Shown in pieces: positions 1 through 10,422 of a DNA stretch of 64,000 nucleotides. Source of the DNA: Paracoccaceae bacterium (lineage in GTDB: Bacteria > Pseudomonadota > Alphaproteobacteria > Rhodobacterales > Rhodobacteraceae); contig JAWPMR010000001.1 in the NCBI GenBank assembly GCA_033344815.1, positions 5,008,136 to 5,072,135 on the forward strand, in the 5' to 3' direction. Made by a program: the position numbers and the translations under genes. The notes beneath the pieces are model-generated. The model was not told the origin of the DNA. It did no database searches and saw only the letters and a program-made list of their open reading frames with translations. Numbering within the stretch: position 1 is the stretch's first letter; every line of letters begins with the position of its first letter.

Positions 1-206
1 CGATGACAGATATCGTCAATGGCTTTGATGAGGTGGCTCATAACTATGCGCGCGATCACCGGTTGAATATGTGGTTCGTGTTGGCCACTGAGACACCTGA
101 GGGCATCGCAGAGGTGGCTGCGCGGATTGAGGCCGCGACCAGCCTGTCGGTCTTTCAGTTCCCCAAACTCAAGGAGTTCTTTGTGGGCTTCCGGGTGGCC
201 GCATGA
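1..206 (+). CDS. nirG: Haem d1 biosynthesis AsnC-type sirohaem decarboxylase, C-terminal part (NirG-like), cut by window start
   Basis: Only the last ~68 codons are present; the reading frame runs in from the left edge. The segment NMWFVLATETPEG followed by a short alpha-beta C-terminal part is typical of the AsnC/Lrp-like sirohaem decarboxylase subunits NirD, NirL, NirG and NirH. These remove two acetate side chains from sirohaem to give didecarboxysirohaem, a haem d1 intermediate, in the cytoplasm. The stop overlaps the next start (ATGA), so the genes are translationally coupled. I call it nirG because nirH and nirJ follow in the usual D-L-G-H-J order; NirL or a NirDL fusion cannot be excluded from the C-terminus alone. 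Confidence 0.7.
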   Translation, partial: MTDIVNGFDEVAHNYARDHRLNMWFVLATETPEGIAEVAARIEAATSLSVFQFPKLKEFFVGFRVAA

Positions 207-694
207 GTATCCAGTCCGCAGACCGCGCCTTGATCAAAGCCTGCCAGGCGGGCCTGCCGCTGGTTGCAAAACCTTATGCGCAGATCGCGCGGCAGTTGGG
301 TTTGCAAGAGGCAGAGGTAATGGAGCGTCTCGACGGGCTGCTCGGGCAGGGGGTGATCCGGCGGATCGGCATCGCGCCCAACCACTACAAGCTAGGCATG
401 GCGGCAAATGGCATGACCGTCTGGGACATTGACGACGCGGAGGCCGAAGAGCTGGGCGCGCTTGTCGGCGCGATGGTGGACGTAACGCACTGCTACCTGA
501 GGCCCCGGAAACGCCCTGTCTGGCCTTATAATCTTTTCGCCATGCTGCACGGATCGACCCGCGCGGAAGTCGAGGAGAAACGCCAACATATCCTGCAGCT
601 GCTCGGGCCTGCGGTCCGCGCGCATGACGTTCTCTATTCAACGCAAATCCTCAAGAAAACCGGTCTGCGACTGGCCACCAAGGGAGGCACCTGA
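203..694 (+). CDS. nirH: Sirohaem decarboxylase subunit NirH
   Basis: A 163-residue AsnC/Lrp-like protein. An N-terminal winged helix-turn-helix (residues ~5-60, with [17 protein letters not shown] and the GVIRRIG turn) is followed by an alpha-beta domain containing the [16 protein letters not shown] stretch. That H/R-rich loop with conserved tyrosine and tryptophan is characteristic of haem d1 decarboxylases rather than true Lrp regulators. It acts with the other Nir decarboxylase subunits on sirohaem. It overlaps the upstream gene by 4 bp and its stop overlaps the nirJ start by one base, placing it inside the nir operon. NirH versus NirL is assigned by order, not by a unique residue. Confidence 0.85.
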   Translation: MSIQSADRALIKACQAGLPLVAKPYAQIARQLGLQEAEVMERLDGLLGQGVIRRIGIAPNHYKLGMAANGMTVWDIDDAEAEELGALVGAMVDVTHCYLRPRKRPVWPYNLFAMLHGSTRAEVEEKRQHILQLLGPAVRAHDVLYSTQILKKTGLRLATKGGT

Positions 695-1908
695 TGTTTC
701 GACTGACGCAATACATGGAGCAGTTGATCACCCCGACACAGCCACGCACCCGGCGGGGCCCGGTTCGGCCCGTGGTCATCTGGAACCTGACGCGCCGCTG
801 CAATCTGAAATGCCGTCACTGCTATACGACATCCTCGGATAATGTCTTTCCGGGTGAGCTATCGACTGAACAGGCGTTCGGTGTAATCGACGATCTGGCG
901 GCCTTCAAGATCCCAGCGCTGATCTTGTCAGGCGGTGAGCCGCTGTCGCGTAGCGACATCTATGAGCTGGCGCAATATGCCCGCAGCAAGGTCCCCTATC
1001 TGGCGCTGTCGACCAATGGCACGCGGATCGACACACATGCGGTGCAGAAAATCTCCGATATCGGGTTTGACTATGTCGGTATCAGTATCGATGGGGTGGG
1101 AGCCACCAACGACTGGTTCCGCGGTCAGGACGGTGCGTTCGACGCAGCCGTCGCAGGCGCACGGCTGTGCAAGGACCATGACATCAAGGTCGGCCTTAGA
1201 TTTACGCCGACCGAGGACAACGCCGAACAACTGCCCGCAATCCTCGATCTGTGCGAAGCGGAAGGGATCGATAAGTTCTACATGTCTCATCTGGTCTACG
1301 CGGGGCGGGGCAACAAGAATCGCGGCGAGGATGCAGGGCACGCGCGTGCCCGTCGCTGTGTAGACCTTTTGATCGACCGGGCCTGGAACGCGCTGCAAGA
1401 GGGGCGGCATTTCGAGGTGGTGACCGGCAACAATGATGCCGATGCCGTGCGATTCCTCAACTGGGCGTGCGCGCGCTTCGGCACCGAACAAATCGATCAT
1501 CTTAGGGCGCATCTTGAGGCCTGGGGCGGGAACTCATCGGGGGTGGGGGTCGCGAATATCGATCCAACCGGGAAGGTGCATCCCGATACCTATTGGTCCG
1601 ATTACACCGTCGGAAATGTCAAAACAGGCCGCTTTTCCGACCTCTGGACAAGCTCGGACGAAATGCTGGGTTTGCTGCGCACACGGCCGCGTCCGCTCAA
1701 GGGGCGCTGCGGGGCCTGCGCACATCAATCGGTCTGTGGCGGTAATACGCGCATCCGCGCGCTGCAACTGACGGGCGATCCCTGGGAAGAAGACCCTGCC
1801 TGCTACCTCTCAGATGCCGAGATCGGCATTGATACGCCGGAAACCGGGCGGGTTGAGTTGCGTAAATTCACTGGGAGGCGACATGATCCAGCGCATAATT
1901 TCACTTAG
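694..1908 (+). CDS. nirJ: Radical SAM haem d1 synthase NirJ
   Basis: 404 residues. The radical SAM [4Fe-4S] motif CNLKCRHC has its cysteines at about residues 36, 40 and 43, followed by the SAM-binding LSGGEPL. A C-terminal SPASM-type cysteine region ([12 protein letters not shown], ~residues 340-355) is expected to bind a second Fe-S cluster. NirJ removes propionate side chains from didecarboxysirohaem to install the keto groups of haem d1. Length and architecture match the family. The start codon overlaps the nirH stop, and the end overlaps the probable nirN start by 26 bp, so expression should follow the nir operon. Confidence 0.93.
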   Translation: MFRLTQYMEQLITPTQPRTRRGPVRPVVIWNLTRRCNLKCRHCYTTSSDNVFPGELSTEQAFGVIDDLAAFKIPALILSGGEPLSRSDIYELAQYARSKVPYLALSTNGTRIDTHAVQKISDIGFDYVGISIDGVGATNDWFRGQDGAFDAAVAGARLCKDHDIKVGLRFTPTEDNAEQLPAILDLCEAEGIDKFYMSHLVYAGRGNKNRGEDAGHARARRCVDLLIDRAWNALQEGRHFEVVTGNNDADAVRFLNWACARFGTEQIDHLRAHLEAWGGNSSGVGVANIDPTGKVHPDTYWSDYTVGNVKTGRFSDLWTSSDEMLGLLRTRPRPLKGRCGACAHQSVCGGNTRIRALQLTGDPWEEDPACYLSDAEIGIDTPETGRVELRKFTGRRHDPAHNFT

Positions 1909-3430
1909 CTTGCTAGCGGTTGCACCTTTGGGCGCGCGGGCAGAACCTGCGGTGCATTATGCAACCCATTGTGCGGTCTGCCACGGCGATGACCGTCTGG
2001 GCAGCCTTGGCCCCGCGCTGATCCCCGAAAGCCTGCGCAGACTAAGGGGCGAAAAGCTGGAGGCCGTGATCGCCAAAGGCCGGATCAGCACGCAGATGCC
2101 GGGCTTTGACGGTCAGATGACGGCAGAAGACATCACCGAACTTGCTGCCTATCTGCACACACCCTTGCCGGAGATCCCGGTCTGGGACGCGGCGCGCATC
2201 GCTGAGACTCTTGCAGTCAACCCCGACTACATCGCTCCGGATAAGCCGCAACATGATGCGGACCCGCTGAATATCTTTTTGGTGGTCGAAACCGGCGATC
2301 ATCACATCAGCGTGCTGGATGGGGACACATTCGACGTGCTCGCACGCTTGCCCACTCCGCTGGCCGTGCATGGAGGGCCAAAATTCACGCCAGACGGGCG
2401 GTTCACTTTTGTGATGTCGCGCGATGGGTGGGTGCAAAAGATTGATCTATGGTCGATGCAGGAGGTCGCGCGCCTGCGGGCGGGCGTCAACAGCCGCAAT
2501 ATAGCCATGTCCAAGGATGGCAAATACCTCGCCGTGGCCAATTACCTGCCCCATAGTCTCACAATCCTGTCGACGGCGGATATGTCAGTCCAAAGGATCT
2601 TTGACGTGGTGGGCAAGGACGGCGATAGCTCTCGGGTGTCCGCCGTCTATCAGGCCCCGCAGCGCGACAGCTTCATCCTGGCACTGAAGGACATCCCCGA
2701 GATCTGGGAGGTCGCGACCGATCCCAATGCCGAGACCGTCTATGAAGGCTTCGTGCACAGCCACGAAAAGGATATGGTGGAGGCTATCGCTTCATCGGAG
2801 GGGCTTTTTGCACGACGCCGGATCGAACTAAGCGAACCGCTGGACGATTTCTTTTTCACGCCCGATTACCGGTTTCTCATCGGAGCCGCTCGGGAAAGCG
2901 ACCGGGGTGTTGTGGTCAATCTGAACGTGGGCCGTGAGACGCATGAATTGCCGCTCTCAGGGCTGCCGCATCTGGGGTCAGGGATCTCTTGGGTGTTTCA
3001 GGACCGCCGCGTCATGGCGACGCCGCACCTGCGGGAGGGCAAGCTTTCCGTGATCGACACCGAAAACTGGGAAGTTCTGACTCAGATCGAAACAGATGGG
3101 CCGGGCTTCTTTCTGCGCAGTCACGAGAATTCACCTTACGTCTGGGCCGATGTGTTTTTCGGTCCCAACCGCGATGCGATGCATGTGATCGACAAACAAT
3201 CGCTGGAGATCGTCAAGACCCTGCGCCCGGTGCCCGGCAAAACGCTTGCCCATGTCGAGTTTGACCGGGAGGGGCGTCATGCGCTGGTCAGCCTGTGGGA
3301 AGATGACGGCGCGATCCTTATCTACGACGCAAAAACACTTGAGGAAGTGAAGCGGTTGCCGATGCGTAAACCTTCGGGGAAATATAATGTATTCAATAAG
3401 ATCACCTTTTCTGATGGCACCAGTCATTGA
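1883..3430 (+). CDS. nirN: Cytochrome c-d1 protein NirN
   Basis: I start the gene at ATG 1883, because a good signal peptide ([20 protein letters not shown]) begins there, behind a GGGAGG ribosome site; an in-frame ATG at 1814 would lose it. The 515-residue product has an N-terminal cytochrome c domain with CAVCH (CXXCH) and then an eight-bladed d1-type beta-propeller. NirN is the periplasmic dehydrogenase that introduces the acrylate double bond in the last step of haem d1 synthesis and hands the cofactor to NirS. It resembles NirS, but its place immediately after nirJ favours NirN. It overlaps the next gene. Confidence 0.88.
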   Translation: MIQRIISLSLLAVAPLGARAEPAVHYATHCAVCHGDDRLGSLGPALIPESLRRLRGEKLEAVIAKGRISTQMPGFDGQMTAEDITELAAYLHTPLPEIPVWDAARIAETLAVNPDYIAPDKPQHDADPLNIFLVVETGDHHISVLDGDTFDVLARLPTPLAVHGGPKFTPDGRFTFVMSRDGWVQKIDLWSMQEVARLRAGVNSRNIAMSKDGKYLAVANYLPHSLTILSTADMSVQRIFDVVGKDGDSSRVSAVYQAPQRDSFILALKDIPEIWEVATDPNAETVYEGFVHSHEKDMVEAIASSEGLFARRRIELSEPLDDFFFTPDYRFLIGAARESDRGVVVNLNVGRETHELPLSGLPHLGSGISWVFQDRRVMATPHLREGKLSVIDTENWEVLTQIETDGPGFFLRSHENSPYVWADVFFGPNRDAMHVIDKQSLEIVKTLRPVPGKTLAHVEFDREGRHALVSLWEDDGAILIYDAKTLEEVKRLPMRKPSGKYNVFNKITFSDGTSH

Positions 3431-4139
3431 CCGCCCCATCCTTGTTGTAACGCATGGATCGCCTTCGGACCCCGAACCGCAGGAGGTCGCGGTTCAGGCT
3501 TTGGCGACGCGGCTTGGTCAGTTGATGCCGGAGGTGCAGGTGCGCGGCGCAACTCTCGCCGCCGAGGGCGCATTGGCACGCGCCGTTCAACGCATGGATG
3601 CACCGATCCTATGCCCGTGGTTCATGTCGGATGGCTGGTTTGTCAAAACCCATTTGCCCAAGCGCCTTAAGGCTGCCGGCCTGTCGCACTGGCGCGCGAC
3701 TGCGCCCATGGGTCTTTGGCCGGGTTTGCCTCAACTGATGCATGACCGTTTGCGCCTGCGTCTGGAGACGCTGGGCTGGGAGATGTCGCAGACAACCGTG
3801 ATCCTTGCTGCTCATGGGTCTCCCAGCAGTGACAAGCCGCGCCAGGCCACCGAGAGCGCTGCAAAGGCTCTTGCTGGGTTCGGTCGTTTCAAGGCGATCC
3901 GCCCCTGTTATGTGGACGAACCACCTGCCATTCGTGACGTGGTTGCGTCGGTACGGCGTCCTGCCATCGTTCTGCCCTTTTTTGCTGCCCGTGCTGGCCA
4001 CGTCACCGACGATTTACCCGAAGAGCTGCAAGCAGCGCGTTTTGATGGGCCGGTACTAGAACCTGTGGGCACGTGGCCTGAAACCCCGGCATTGGCGCTG
4101 GCTGTGATTGGCGCAGTGTACAGCGCAGAACTCGCATGA
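3387..4139 (+). CDS. CbiX-like sirohydrochlorin chelatase
   Basis: A ~250-residue two-domain chelatase of the CbiX/SirB family. Each half begins with a strand and an AHGS/THGS motif (VVTHGSPSD near the start, ILAAHGSPSSD near residue 138) whose histidine binds the metal. This long, duplicated form could insert iron into sirohydrochlorin to make sirohaem, the substrate of the upstream NirGH decarboxylases; cobalt is the alternative. It overlaps nirN by 44 bp if ATG 3387 (preceded by GGGGAA) is used; ATG 3414 is another possible start. Its position in the nir operon suggests it feeds haem d1 synthesis. Confidence 0.75.
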   Translation: MYSIRSPFLMAPVIDRPILVVTHGSPSDPEPQEVAVQALATRLGQLMPEVQVRGATLAAEGALARAVQRMDAPILCPWFMSDGWFVKTHLPKRLKAAGLSHWRATAPMGLWPGLPQLMHDRLRLRLETLGWEMSQTTVILAAHGSPSSDKPRQATESAAKALAGFGRFKAIRPCYVDEPPAIRDVVASVRRPAIVLPFFAARAGHVTDDLPEELQAARFDGPVLEPVGTWPETPALALAVIGAVYSAELA

Positions 4140-4372
4140 GCGCCGAACGACCCTGGCCGGTGGGGAAGCTGGCGCTGTTGCTCTATCCTTTCGTGGTTGG
4201 GGCGGTCGCGATCAACCTCTTCATGTTTGCCCTGATGGCGCCGGTTGTGGGGCTTGATCCACTGGAGCCGGTGAAAGCTCTGAAATGGGCGGTTGGTCTT
4301 GGGGTTCCGGCGGCATGGGCTGCTGGTCGTTGGGCGCGCCACTTGATGGACCGCGCGGACGGTCGGACTTAA
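4136..4372 (+). CDS. Small membrane protein (NnrT-like)
   Basis: 78 residues with two predicted membrane segments (~12-32 and ~46-63) and basic flanks. It overlaps the chelatase by 4 bp (ATGA), so it is part of the same transcript. It resembles the short NnrT-type proteins found next to nir/nor genes in Rhodobacter, whose function is not settled. The similarity is from memory of the family's size and pattern (KLALLLYPF...AINLF), so the name is tentative. No catalytic residues are visible. Confidence 0.55.
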   Translation: MSAERPWPVGKLALLLYPFVVGAVAINLFMFALMAPVVGLDPLEPVKALKWAVGLGVPAAWAAGRWARHLMDRADGRT

Positions 4373-4440
4373 CCAAGGTCAAGGCTCTGGCCGGGTTCAC
4401 CGGGTTTGATGGGTGAAACATCTCCGGGGGAGCCACCTGC

Positions 4441-5655
4441 ATGAACTACGACGCCTTTTTCGCCGACCAGTTGGATCAGCTCCGTTCTGAGGGGAATTAC
4501 CGCGTTTTCGCTGAATTGGAACGGGATGCCAGCAACGCGCCCCACGCCACGATGCACGGCGCGGACAGCCCGCGTGAGGTCACGGTCTGGTGTTCCAACG
4601 ACTACCTAGGGATGGGCAAGGCGGGATTTGTGCGCCAGGCGATTGCTGATGCAGCGCTTCAGGACGGGGCAGGGGCAGGCGGTACCCGCAATATCTCCGG
4701 TACTGCCACGCAGCATGTCGCGCTTGAGGCGGAACTGGCCGATCTGCATGACAAGGAAGCCGCGTTGCTGTTCACCTCGGGCTATGTCTCGAACTGGGCA
4801 AGCCTAAGTGCGCTGGGCGCGCGGTTGCCGGGCTGCACGATCCTGTCCGATGAAATGAACCATGCCAGCATGATCGAAGGCATCCGACACAGCCGTGCCG
4901 ATAAGGTGATCTGGAAACATAACGACCCCGAAGACCTGAACCGCAAGCTCAACGCGTTGCCACCTGGCGGGGCGCGGTTGATCGCCTTTGAATCGGTCTA
5001 TTCAATGGACGGGGACATCGCGCCGATAGCTGAAATCCTTGATGTGGCCGAGGCGCATGGGGCCATGACCTATCTGGATGAGGTTCATGCCGTCGGGCTC
5101 TATGGTGCACAGGGTGGCGGCATTGCCGAACGCGAAGGTTTGGCGCATCGCGTCTCCCTCATCGAGGGCACATTGGGCAAGGCCTTTGGCGTGATGGGGG
5201 GCTATATCGCGGGATCTGCGGTGATGTGCGATTTCGTGCGGTCCTTTGCCAGTGGGTTCATCTTTACGACTGCCTTACCACCTGCGTTGGCGTCGGGGGC
5301 GCTGACGTCCATCCGCCATCTGCGGGGCAGCGATCTGGAACGCCGCCGGCAGCGGGCCAATGTGGCGAAGTTACGTGCGCGCCTTGATGCAATGCGCCTG
5401 CCGCATCTGCACAACGAAAGTCACATTGTACCGGTGATGGTCGGCGACCCGTTCAAGGCAAAATTCCTGAGCGACACGCTGCTCGAAAACTACGGCATCT
5501 ATGTGCAGCCGATCAATTACCCGACTGTCCCAAAGGGTACGGAGCGATTGCGTATCACGCCGTCCCCTTTGCACGACCACCGGGACATCGAGGTGCTGGT
5601 GAACGCGCTCTCCGATCTTTGGTCGCAATGTGCGTTGAACAGGGCCGTGGCCTGA
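4441..5655 (+). CDS. hemA: 5-aminolaevulinate synthase
   Basis: 404 residues, the normal length for the alphaproteobacterial enzyme. It condenses glycine and succinyl-CoA to 5-aminolaevulinate, the first committed step of tetrapyrrole synthesis (C4 route), using PLP. Seen are the glycine-rich [13 protein letters not shown] region, the [11 protein letters not shown] motif and the PLP lysine in TLGKAFG (about K247). It has a GGGGGA ribosome site. It is 68 bp after the small membrane gene and may be cotranscribed. Its place between nir and nos genes makes sense because haem c, haem b and haem d1 demand rises during denitrification. This may be one of two ALA synthase genes in the organism, as in Rhodobacter; the window cannot show that. 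Confidence 0.95.
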   Translation: MNYDAFFADQLDQLRSEGNYRVFAELERDASNAPHATMHGADSPREVTVWCSNDYLGMGKAGFVRQAIADAALQDGAGAGGTRNISGTATQHVALEAELADLHDKEAALLFTSGYVSNWASLSALGARLPGCTILSDEMNHASMIEGIRHSRADKVIWKHNDPEDLNRKLNALPPGGARLIAFESVYSMDGDIAPIAEILDVAEAHGAMTYLDEVHAVGLYGAQGGGIAEREGLAHRVSLIEGTLGKAFGVMGGYIAGSAVMCDFVRSFASGFIFTTALPPALASGALTSIRHLRGSDLERRRQRANVAKLRARLDAMRLPHLHNESHIVPVMVGDPFKAKFLSDTLLENYGIYVQPINYPTVPKGTERLRITPSPLHDHRDIEVLVNALSDLWSQCALNRAVA

Positions 5656-5803
5656 TATCGGAGGACCGCGTCAAATGTTGATCGGTGAACTCGGCTCAGC
5701 GTCGGGCGTGTGAAGGTCGCAGCTTAAAAAGGGAAGGGTATGGAGCGAAAACCCGAGCACTTCAAAACGACATTCACAGCTCTTTTTGTGCTGTTTCTAG
5801 GGA

Positions 5804-5825
5804 GCTGTTTCGATCCGGAAACAGC
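5804..5825 (+). promoter_or_regulatory. Perfect hairpin in the leader of the nos operon
   Basis: GCTGTTTC at 5804-5811 and GAAACAGC at 5818-5825 form an 8-bp perfect stem with a 6-nt loop, ending 9 bp before the ATG at 5835. There is no U-tract, so it is not a standard terminator. It lies where the ribosome would land and the GGAG just before it (5801-5804) is partly in the stem, so it may affect translation. It could also be a dyad operator. Confidence 0.4.
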
Positions 5826-5834
5826 CACTCATTC

Positions 5835-6272
5835 ATGAAAAGCTTCTGCTCAGTTTTACTTGGTGTCTTACTGTCGGCGTGCTTGGCCTTTTACGGCCCG
5901 TATGGCATGTCTACAATGGACGACGGCGCAGTTTTCTCGATGGTGATCTGCGCGGATGGCGTTGTACAAACCGTTCAATTCGACGCGGATGGCAAACCGG
6001 TCGAGCCTTCGCAAAACTGTCCGGAGTGCCTGACCTGTTGTCCTGCCATCGGAGCGATGATCTCCGGGGTCTGCGCGTCCAACCCTAGCTTTGCGCTTTT
6101 GGACCTGCAGGAAGACCGGCTTGTCGCGTCGGGCACCAGAGTTGAAAGACGCAACATGCGTCCGCCGTTGCGCGGACCCCCGGCTGCGCAGTTTTCCCTG
6201 ATGCAGAATATACGTGATCGGTCCCCGACCCGACATGTCGGGCACGCTCTGTTGCCGGGTGTTGCCACATGA
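5835..6272 (+). CDS. Small exported Cys-rich protein, first gene of the nos operon
   Basis: I choose ATG 5835 because an N-terminal hydrophobic segment starts there (MKSFCSVLLGVLLSACLAF); upstream in-frame codons would bury it. The 145-residue product carries CPECLTCCPAIG, a compact cluster of four cysteines, after a strand-rich ICADGVVQTVQFDADGKP segment. This resembles the DUF2946-like exported proteins found beside copper genes. Its stop overlaps the nosR start (ATGA). The Cys cluster and position suggest periplasmic copper binding or a redox role in nos maturation, but this is inference. No enzyme family is recognised. Confidence 0.65.
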   Translation: MKSFCSVLLGVLLSACLAFYGPYGMSTMDDGAVFSMVICADGVVQTVQFDADGKPVEPSQNCPECLTCCPAIGAMISGVCASNPSFALLDLQEDRLVASGTRVERRNMRPPLRGPPAAQFSLMQNIRDRSPTRHVGHALLPGVAT

Positions 6273-8467
6273 AGTTCGTTTACTTCCGTTTAAAGCTCCT
6301 GACCCTCCTTGCGATGCTCATCTGCTTCGGACTTCCGGCCGCAGCGGAAACGGTACTGTCCAAAATCTTGCCGAAACTCGCCGCAGCAGAGTTGGTCGAG
6401 GGCGCGGATGGCTTTGGGATCACCCACCCCGACATTCCCGTGGTCGAAGTCTTGAAAGACGGCGCGCGGATCGGGTGGGCCTATGTCACCTCGGATTTCG
6501 TTTCCACCACCGGATATTCGGGCAAACCCATCCACACCATGGTCGTGATTGATGACGCAGCCCGGGTGATCGGCGTGCAACTGGTCAAACACTCTGAGCC
6601 CATCGTGTTGATTGGTATTCCAGACTCCAAGGTCAAGGCGCTCGTGGCCAATTACCGGGGCCTTGACCTTGTGGCAGAAGCAGAATCTGGCGGCACAGCG
6701 CACCAGCTTGATATCATTTCAGGTGCGACCGTGACGATCATGGTGATAGACGATTCCATCGTGCGGGCGGGTCTGAAGGTTGCGCGCCAACTTGGGTTGG
6801 GCGGCCTTGTCGTTGAGGACGAAGGCACCGGCCCACAGTTTGAAATAAACCCGGAGGCCGAGGCTTCTGGCGACTGGATGACGTTGGAAGGCGACGGAAC
6901 CTTACGCCGGCTGTCGCTGGATGTGGGGCAGATCAACGCGGCTTTTGCCGCGATGGAGGACGAGCGCGCTGGCAAGCGCGCGTTAGACGACCCACCCGAA
7001 ACCCCCTTCATCGATATGCAGGCAACGCTAGTTTCCCATCCGGCCATCGCACACGCTGTTCTAGGGGATGCCGTGGCGGGCAATCTGGCCGATTGGTTGG
7101 AAGACGGCGACCAGGCTGTCGCGATTTTCGGGCGTGGGCTCTATTCCTTCAAGGGATCGGGGTATGTGCGGGGCGGTATTTTCGACCGGATTGTCCTGAT
7201 CCAGCAGGATGTCTCCGTGCGGTTTCGGGATCGCATGCACAAACGGATCAACACGATCGCGGCTAACGGCGCGCCGGTTTTCGCTGAAGCGGATCTGTTT
7301 AAAATCCCTGCTGACAGCGGCTTTGACCCCACCAAATCCTTTCGCATTCAGCTTCTGGTGCAACGTGAAGTCGGTGCGATTGAAAAGGTATTTACCACCT
7401 TCGATCTCGGCTACCAGTTGCCCGCGCACTATATCCGCGCCGTCCAACCGCCCCCCGCGAACATTCCGGACAGCGTTGAAACGGTCACATCACAAAGCGA
7501 AGCCGCCGCGCACCAGGAATTGTGGAAACGCATCTGGGTCGGGAAGCAAGTTGAAATCGTCGTCTTGGGGGTCATGCTGGCCCTGCTCACGGGTGTCTTT
7601 TTCTTCCAGAGTTTCGCCGTACGCAATGCGCGCGCATTTTACATTTTCCGGATCGGATTCCTTGCGGTGACGCTGGTCTATCTGGGCTGGATGACCAACG
7701 CGCAATTGTCGGTGGTCAATCTCATGGCGCTCTTTGGCTCCTTGGTCGCAGGCTTTAGCTGGCAAGCGTTTTTACTTGATCCGTTGACCTTCATCCTTTG
7801 GTTCGCGGTGGCGGCAGCGCTGTTGTTCTGGGGGCGCGGGGCCTATTGTGGCTGGCTTTGCCCGTTTGGTGCCCTTCAGGAGCTGCTCAATCAGGTGGCA
7901 CGCAAACTGCGCGTCCCGCAATGGACTCTGCCGTGGGGGTTGAATGAACGTCTCTGGCCGCTGAAATACATGATCTTTCTCGGTCTGTTCGGCGTCTCTC
8001 TGACCAGCATCGAACAGGCGGAACGTCTGGCCGAGGTCGAACCTTTCAAGACCGCGATTATCCTGAATTTCATGCGCGCCTGGCCTTTTGTGACCTATGC
8101 CGTGGCTTTGTTGATTGCCGGTCTTTTCGTGGAACGTTTCTTTTGCCGTTACCTCTGCCCTCTTGGGGCGGCGCTGGCCATTCCCGCGCGGTTGCGGATG
8201 TTTGACTGGCTCAAGCGCTACAAGGAATGTGGCAGCCCTTGCCAGACCTGCGCGCATCAATGCCCCGTGCAAGCCATCCATCCGACGGGCGAAATCAACC
8301 CCAACGAGTGCATCAACTGCCTGCACTGCCAGGTGCTTTATCAGTCCGAAACAACCTGTCCCGTGGTCATCAAAAAGATGAAACGGCGGGAAAAAGATCA
8401 GGCTGGACCAGACCTTGAACGGTTTGTCGGACATCCCAATCAAAAACGCGAAGTTCCGAACACATGA
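6269..8467 (+). CDS. nosR: NosR, transmembrane FMN/Fe-S regulator and electron donor for N2O reductase
   Basis: 732 residues. Order: signal peptide (~1-25); periplasmic FMN-binding domain with the covalent-flavin motif SGATVT (~residues 150-156); several membrane helices from ~residue 425; cytoplasmic polyferredoxin part. The two membrane CPFG/CPLG motifs ([20 protein letters not shown]) and two 4Fe-4S sets near the C-terminus ([20 protein letters not shown]) are visible. NosR is required for nosZ expression and for electron flow to NosZ. It overlaps the previous gene by 4 bp and overlaps or abuts nosZ. All expected motifs are intact. Confidence 0.97.
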   Translation: MKFVYFRLKLLTLLAMLICFGLPAAAETVLSKILPKLAAAELVEGADGFGITHPDIPVVEVLKDGARIGWAYVTSDFVSTTGYSGKPIHTMVVIDDAARVIGVQLVKHSEPIVLIGIPDSKVKALVANYRGLDLVAEAESGGTAHQLDIISGATVTIMVIDDSIVRAGLKVARQLGLGGLVVEDEGTGPQFEINPEAEASGDWMTLEGDGTLRRLSLDVGQINAAFAAMEDERAGKRALDDPPETPFIDMQATLVSHPAIAHAVLGDAVAGNLADWLEDGDQAVAIFGRGLYSFKGSGYVRGGIFDRIVLIQQDVSVRFRDRMHKRINTIAANGAPVFAEADLFKIPADSGFDPTKSFRIQLLVQREVGAIEKVFTTFDLGYQLPAHYIRAVQPPPANIPDSVETVTSQSEAAAHQELWKRIWVGKQVEIVVLGVMLALLTGVFFFQSFAVRNARAFYIFRIGFLAVTLVYLGWMTNAQLSVVNLMALFGSLVAGFSWQAFLLDPLTFILWFAVAAALLFWGRGAYCGWLCPFGALQELLNQVARKLRVPQWTLPWGLNERLWPLKYMIFLGLFGVSLTSIEQAERLAEVEPFKTAIILNFMRAWPFVTYAVALLIAGLFVERFFCRYLCPLGAALAIPARLRMFDWLKRYKECGSPCQTCAHQCPVQAIHPTGEINPNECINCLHCQVLYQSETTCPVVIKKMKRREKDQAGPDLERFVGHPNQKREVPNT

Positions 8468-8478
8468 AAGGAAAAAAC

Positions 8479-10416
8479 ATGCCTGTTGATAAAAAACTCT
8501 CCCTCTCACGGCGCGGTCTGCTGGGCGCGACGGCAGGGGGCGCAGCACTGGCCGGTACATGGGGCGGTCGCGCCCTGTTGGGCGCCGGTGCAGCCGGTAC
8601 GGCGACACTGGCGACAACCACCAGCGCGCGCGCGGCGGCAGGGGCCGAGGTTGCGCCGGGCCAGCTTGATGAATTCTACGGGTTCTGGTCATCGGGTCAG
8701 GCCGGTGAACTGCGTATTCTGGGGGTTCCTTCGATGCGCGAGTTGATGCGGGTTCCCGTTTTCAACATGTGTTCTGCTACAGGCTGGGGCACCACCAACG
8801 AATCCAGAAAAATCCTCTCCGAAGGGCTTATGCCTAAAACCAAGGCGTATCTTGCCGCAAACGGTCTGGAATTCCCACAAAACGGTGATTTGCACCATCC
8901 GCATATGTCCTTCACCGAAGGCACCTATGACGGGCGCTTTCTGTTCATGAACGACAAGGCAAACACCCGCGTCGCGCGTGTGCGCTGTGACGTGATGAAG
9001 TGCGACAAGATCATCGAGATTCCGAACGCCAAGGGAATTCATGGATTGCGTCCCCAAAAATGGCCCCGCACCAACTATGTCTTTTGTAACGGTGAAGACG
9101 AAGTGCCAATGGTGAATGATGGGCAGATCCTCGACGCATCAGAGCAATATGTGAATTTTTACACAGCCATCAACGCCGATGAAATGACCGTGGCCTGGCA
9201 GGTGATGGTGAGCGGGAACCTCGATAACACCGATTGCGATTATGAGGGGAAATACGCCTTCTCGACCTCGTACAATTCGGAAATGGGCATGACGCTGGCC
9301 GATATGACCGAGGCTGATATGGACCATGTCGTGGTCTTTAACATCAAGGAAATCGAGGCAGGGATTGAGGCTGGCGATTTCGTCGAACTGAATGGCGTCA
9401 AGGTGCTGGACGGGCGCAAGGGCACGACCAACAAATACACCCGCTACATCCCGATCCCGAACAACCCGCATGGCTGCAATATGGCACCGGACAAGATACA
9501 CCTCTGTGTTGCGGGCAAGCTGTCGCCAACGGTGTCGGTGATTGATGTGCGTAAACTGGATGCGGTATTTAACGAGGATGTCGACCCACGCAGCGTCATT
9601 GTGGCGGAACCTGAATTGGGTCTCGGGCCGCTTCACACCTGTTTTGATGGCAAGGGCAACTGCTATACCACGCTGTTCCTTGATAGCCAGGTCGTGAAAT
9701 GGAACCTTGAAGACGCGATTAAGCTCTATAATGGCGAGGACGTCGATCCGATCCGCCTTAAGAAGGACGTGCACTACCAGCCGGGGCATAACTCGACCGT
9801 GATGGGCGAGACGCTGGAAGCGACAGATAAATATTACATCACGATGAACAAGTTCTCCAAGGATCGGTACTTGAATGTCGGACCTCTGAAGCCTGAAAAC
9901 GAACAGCTTTTTGTGATTGACGGCGATGATATGACTCTGGTCCATGATGGGCCTACTTTTGCTGAACCACACGACTCTATCATCGTTGATCCGTCCAAAA
10001 TGAACCCGAAATCGGTCTGGGATCGCGATGATCCGATGTGGTCGGACGCGCGGGCGCAGGCCGAAGCGGATGGCGTGGACCTTGATGATTGGCAGGAGGA
10101 AATCATCCGCGATGGCAACAAGGTGCGCGTCTACATGTCCAGCAACGCGCCCAATTTTTCGCTGGAGACCTTCACCGTTCAACAGGACGACGAGGTGACC
10201 GTCTATGTGACCAATCTGGATGATATCGACGATCTGACCCATGGGTTTACCATGGGCAACCACGGTGTGGCGATGGAGGTGGGGCCGCAGGCAACGGCAT
10301 CTGTAACTTTCGTAGCGGCCCAGCCGGGCGTATACTGGTATTATTGCCAGTGGTTCTGCCACGCGCTCCACATGGAGATGCGCGGTCGGATGTTCGTCGA
10401 ACCAAGGGCGAGCTGA
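8479..10416 (+). CDS. nosZ: Nitrous-oxide reductase (TAT-exported, clade I)
   Basis: I prefer ATG 8479, preceded by AAAGGAA, over the in-frame ATG 8464 that overlaps nosR. The ~645-residue protein starts with a twin-arginine signal (SRRGLLGAT), the clade I export route. The seven-bladed propeller domain, with DLHHPHMSF and later HGC/H motifs, holds the CuZ site. The C-terminal cupredoxin has the CuA ligands in [12 protein letters not shown]. It reduces N2O to N2 in the periplasm. It is followed by nosD within 6 bp. Length and ligands are as expected for an active enzyme. Confidence 0.98.
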   Translation: MPVDKKLSLSRRGLLGATAGGAALAGTWGGRALLGAGAAGTATLATTTSARAAAGAEVAPGQLDEFYGFWSSGQAGELRILGVPSMRELMRVPVFNMCSATGWGTTNESRKILSEGLMPKTKAYLAANGLEFPQNGDLHHPHMSFTEGTYDGRFLFMNDKANTRVARVRCDVMKCDKIIEIPNAKGIHGLRPQKWPRTNYVFCNGEDEVPMVNDGQILDASEQYVNFYTAINADEMTVAWQVMVSGNLDNTDCDYEGKYAFSTSYNSEMGMTLADMTEADMDHVVVFNIKEIEAGIEAGDFVELNGVKVLDGRKGTTNKYTRYIPIPNNPHGCNMAPDKIHLCVAGKLSPTVSVIDVRKLDAVFNEDVDPRSVIVAEPELGLGPLHTCFDGKGNCYTTLFLDSQVVKWNLEDAIKLYNGEDVDPIRLKKDVHYQPGHNSTVMGETLEATDKYYITMNKFSKDRYLNVGPLKPENEQLFVIDGDDMTLVHDGPTFAEPHDSIIVDPSKMNPKSVWDRDDPMWSDARAQAEADGVDLDDWQEEIIRDGNKVRVYMSSNAPNFSLETFTVQQDDEVTVYVTNLDDIDDLTHGFTMGNHGVAMEVGPQATASVTFVAAQPGVYWYYCQWFCHALHMEMRGRMFVEPRAS

Positions 10417-10422
10417 ACCAAG

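Noticed and set aside
4405-4430. Possible FNR box before hemA (TTTGATGGGTGAAAC)
   Set aside because: Only the left half-site fits TTGAT-N4-ATCAA; the right half has one match in five.
5678-5692. Possible FNR box TTGATCGGTGAAC upstream of the nos leader
   Set aside because: Right half-site does not match ATCAA; resembles the hemA case only in its left half.
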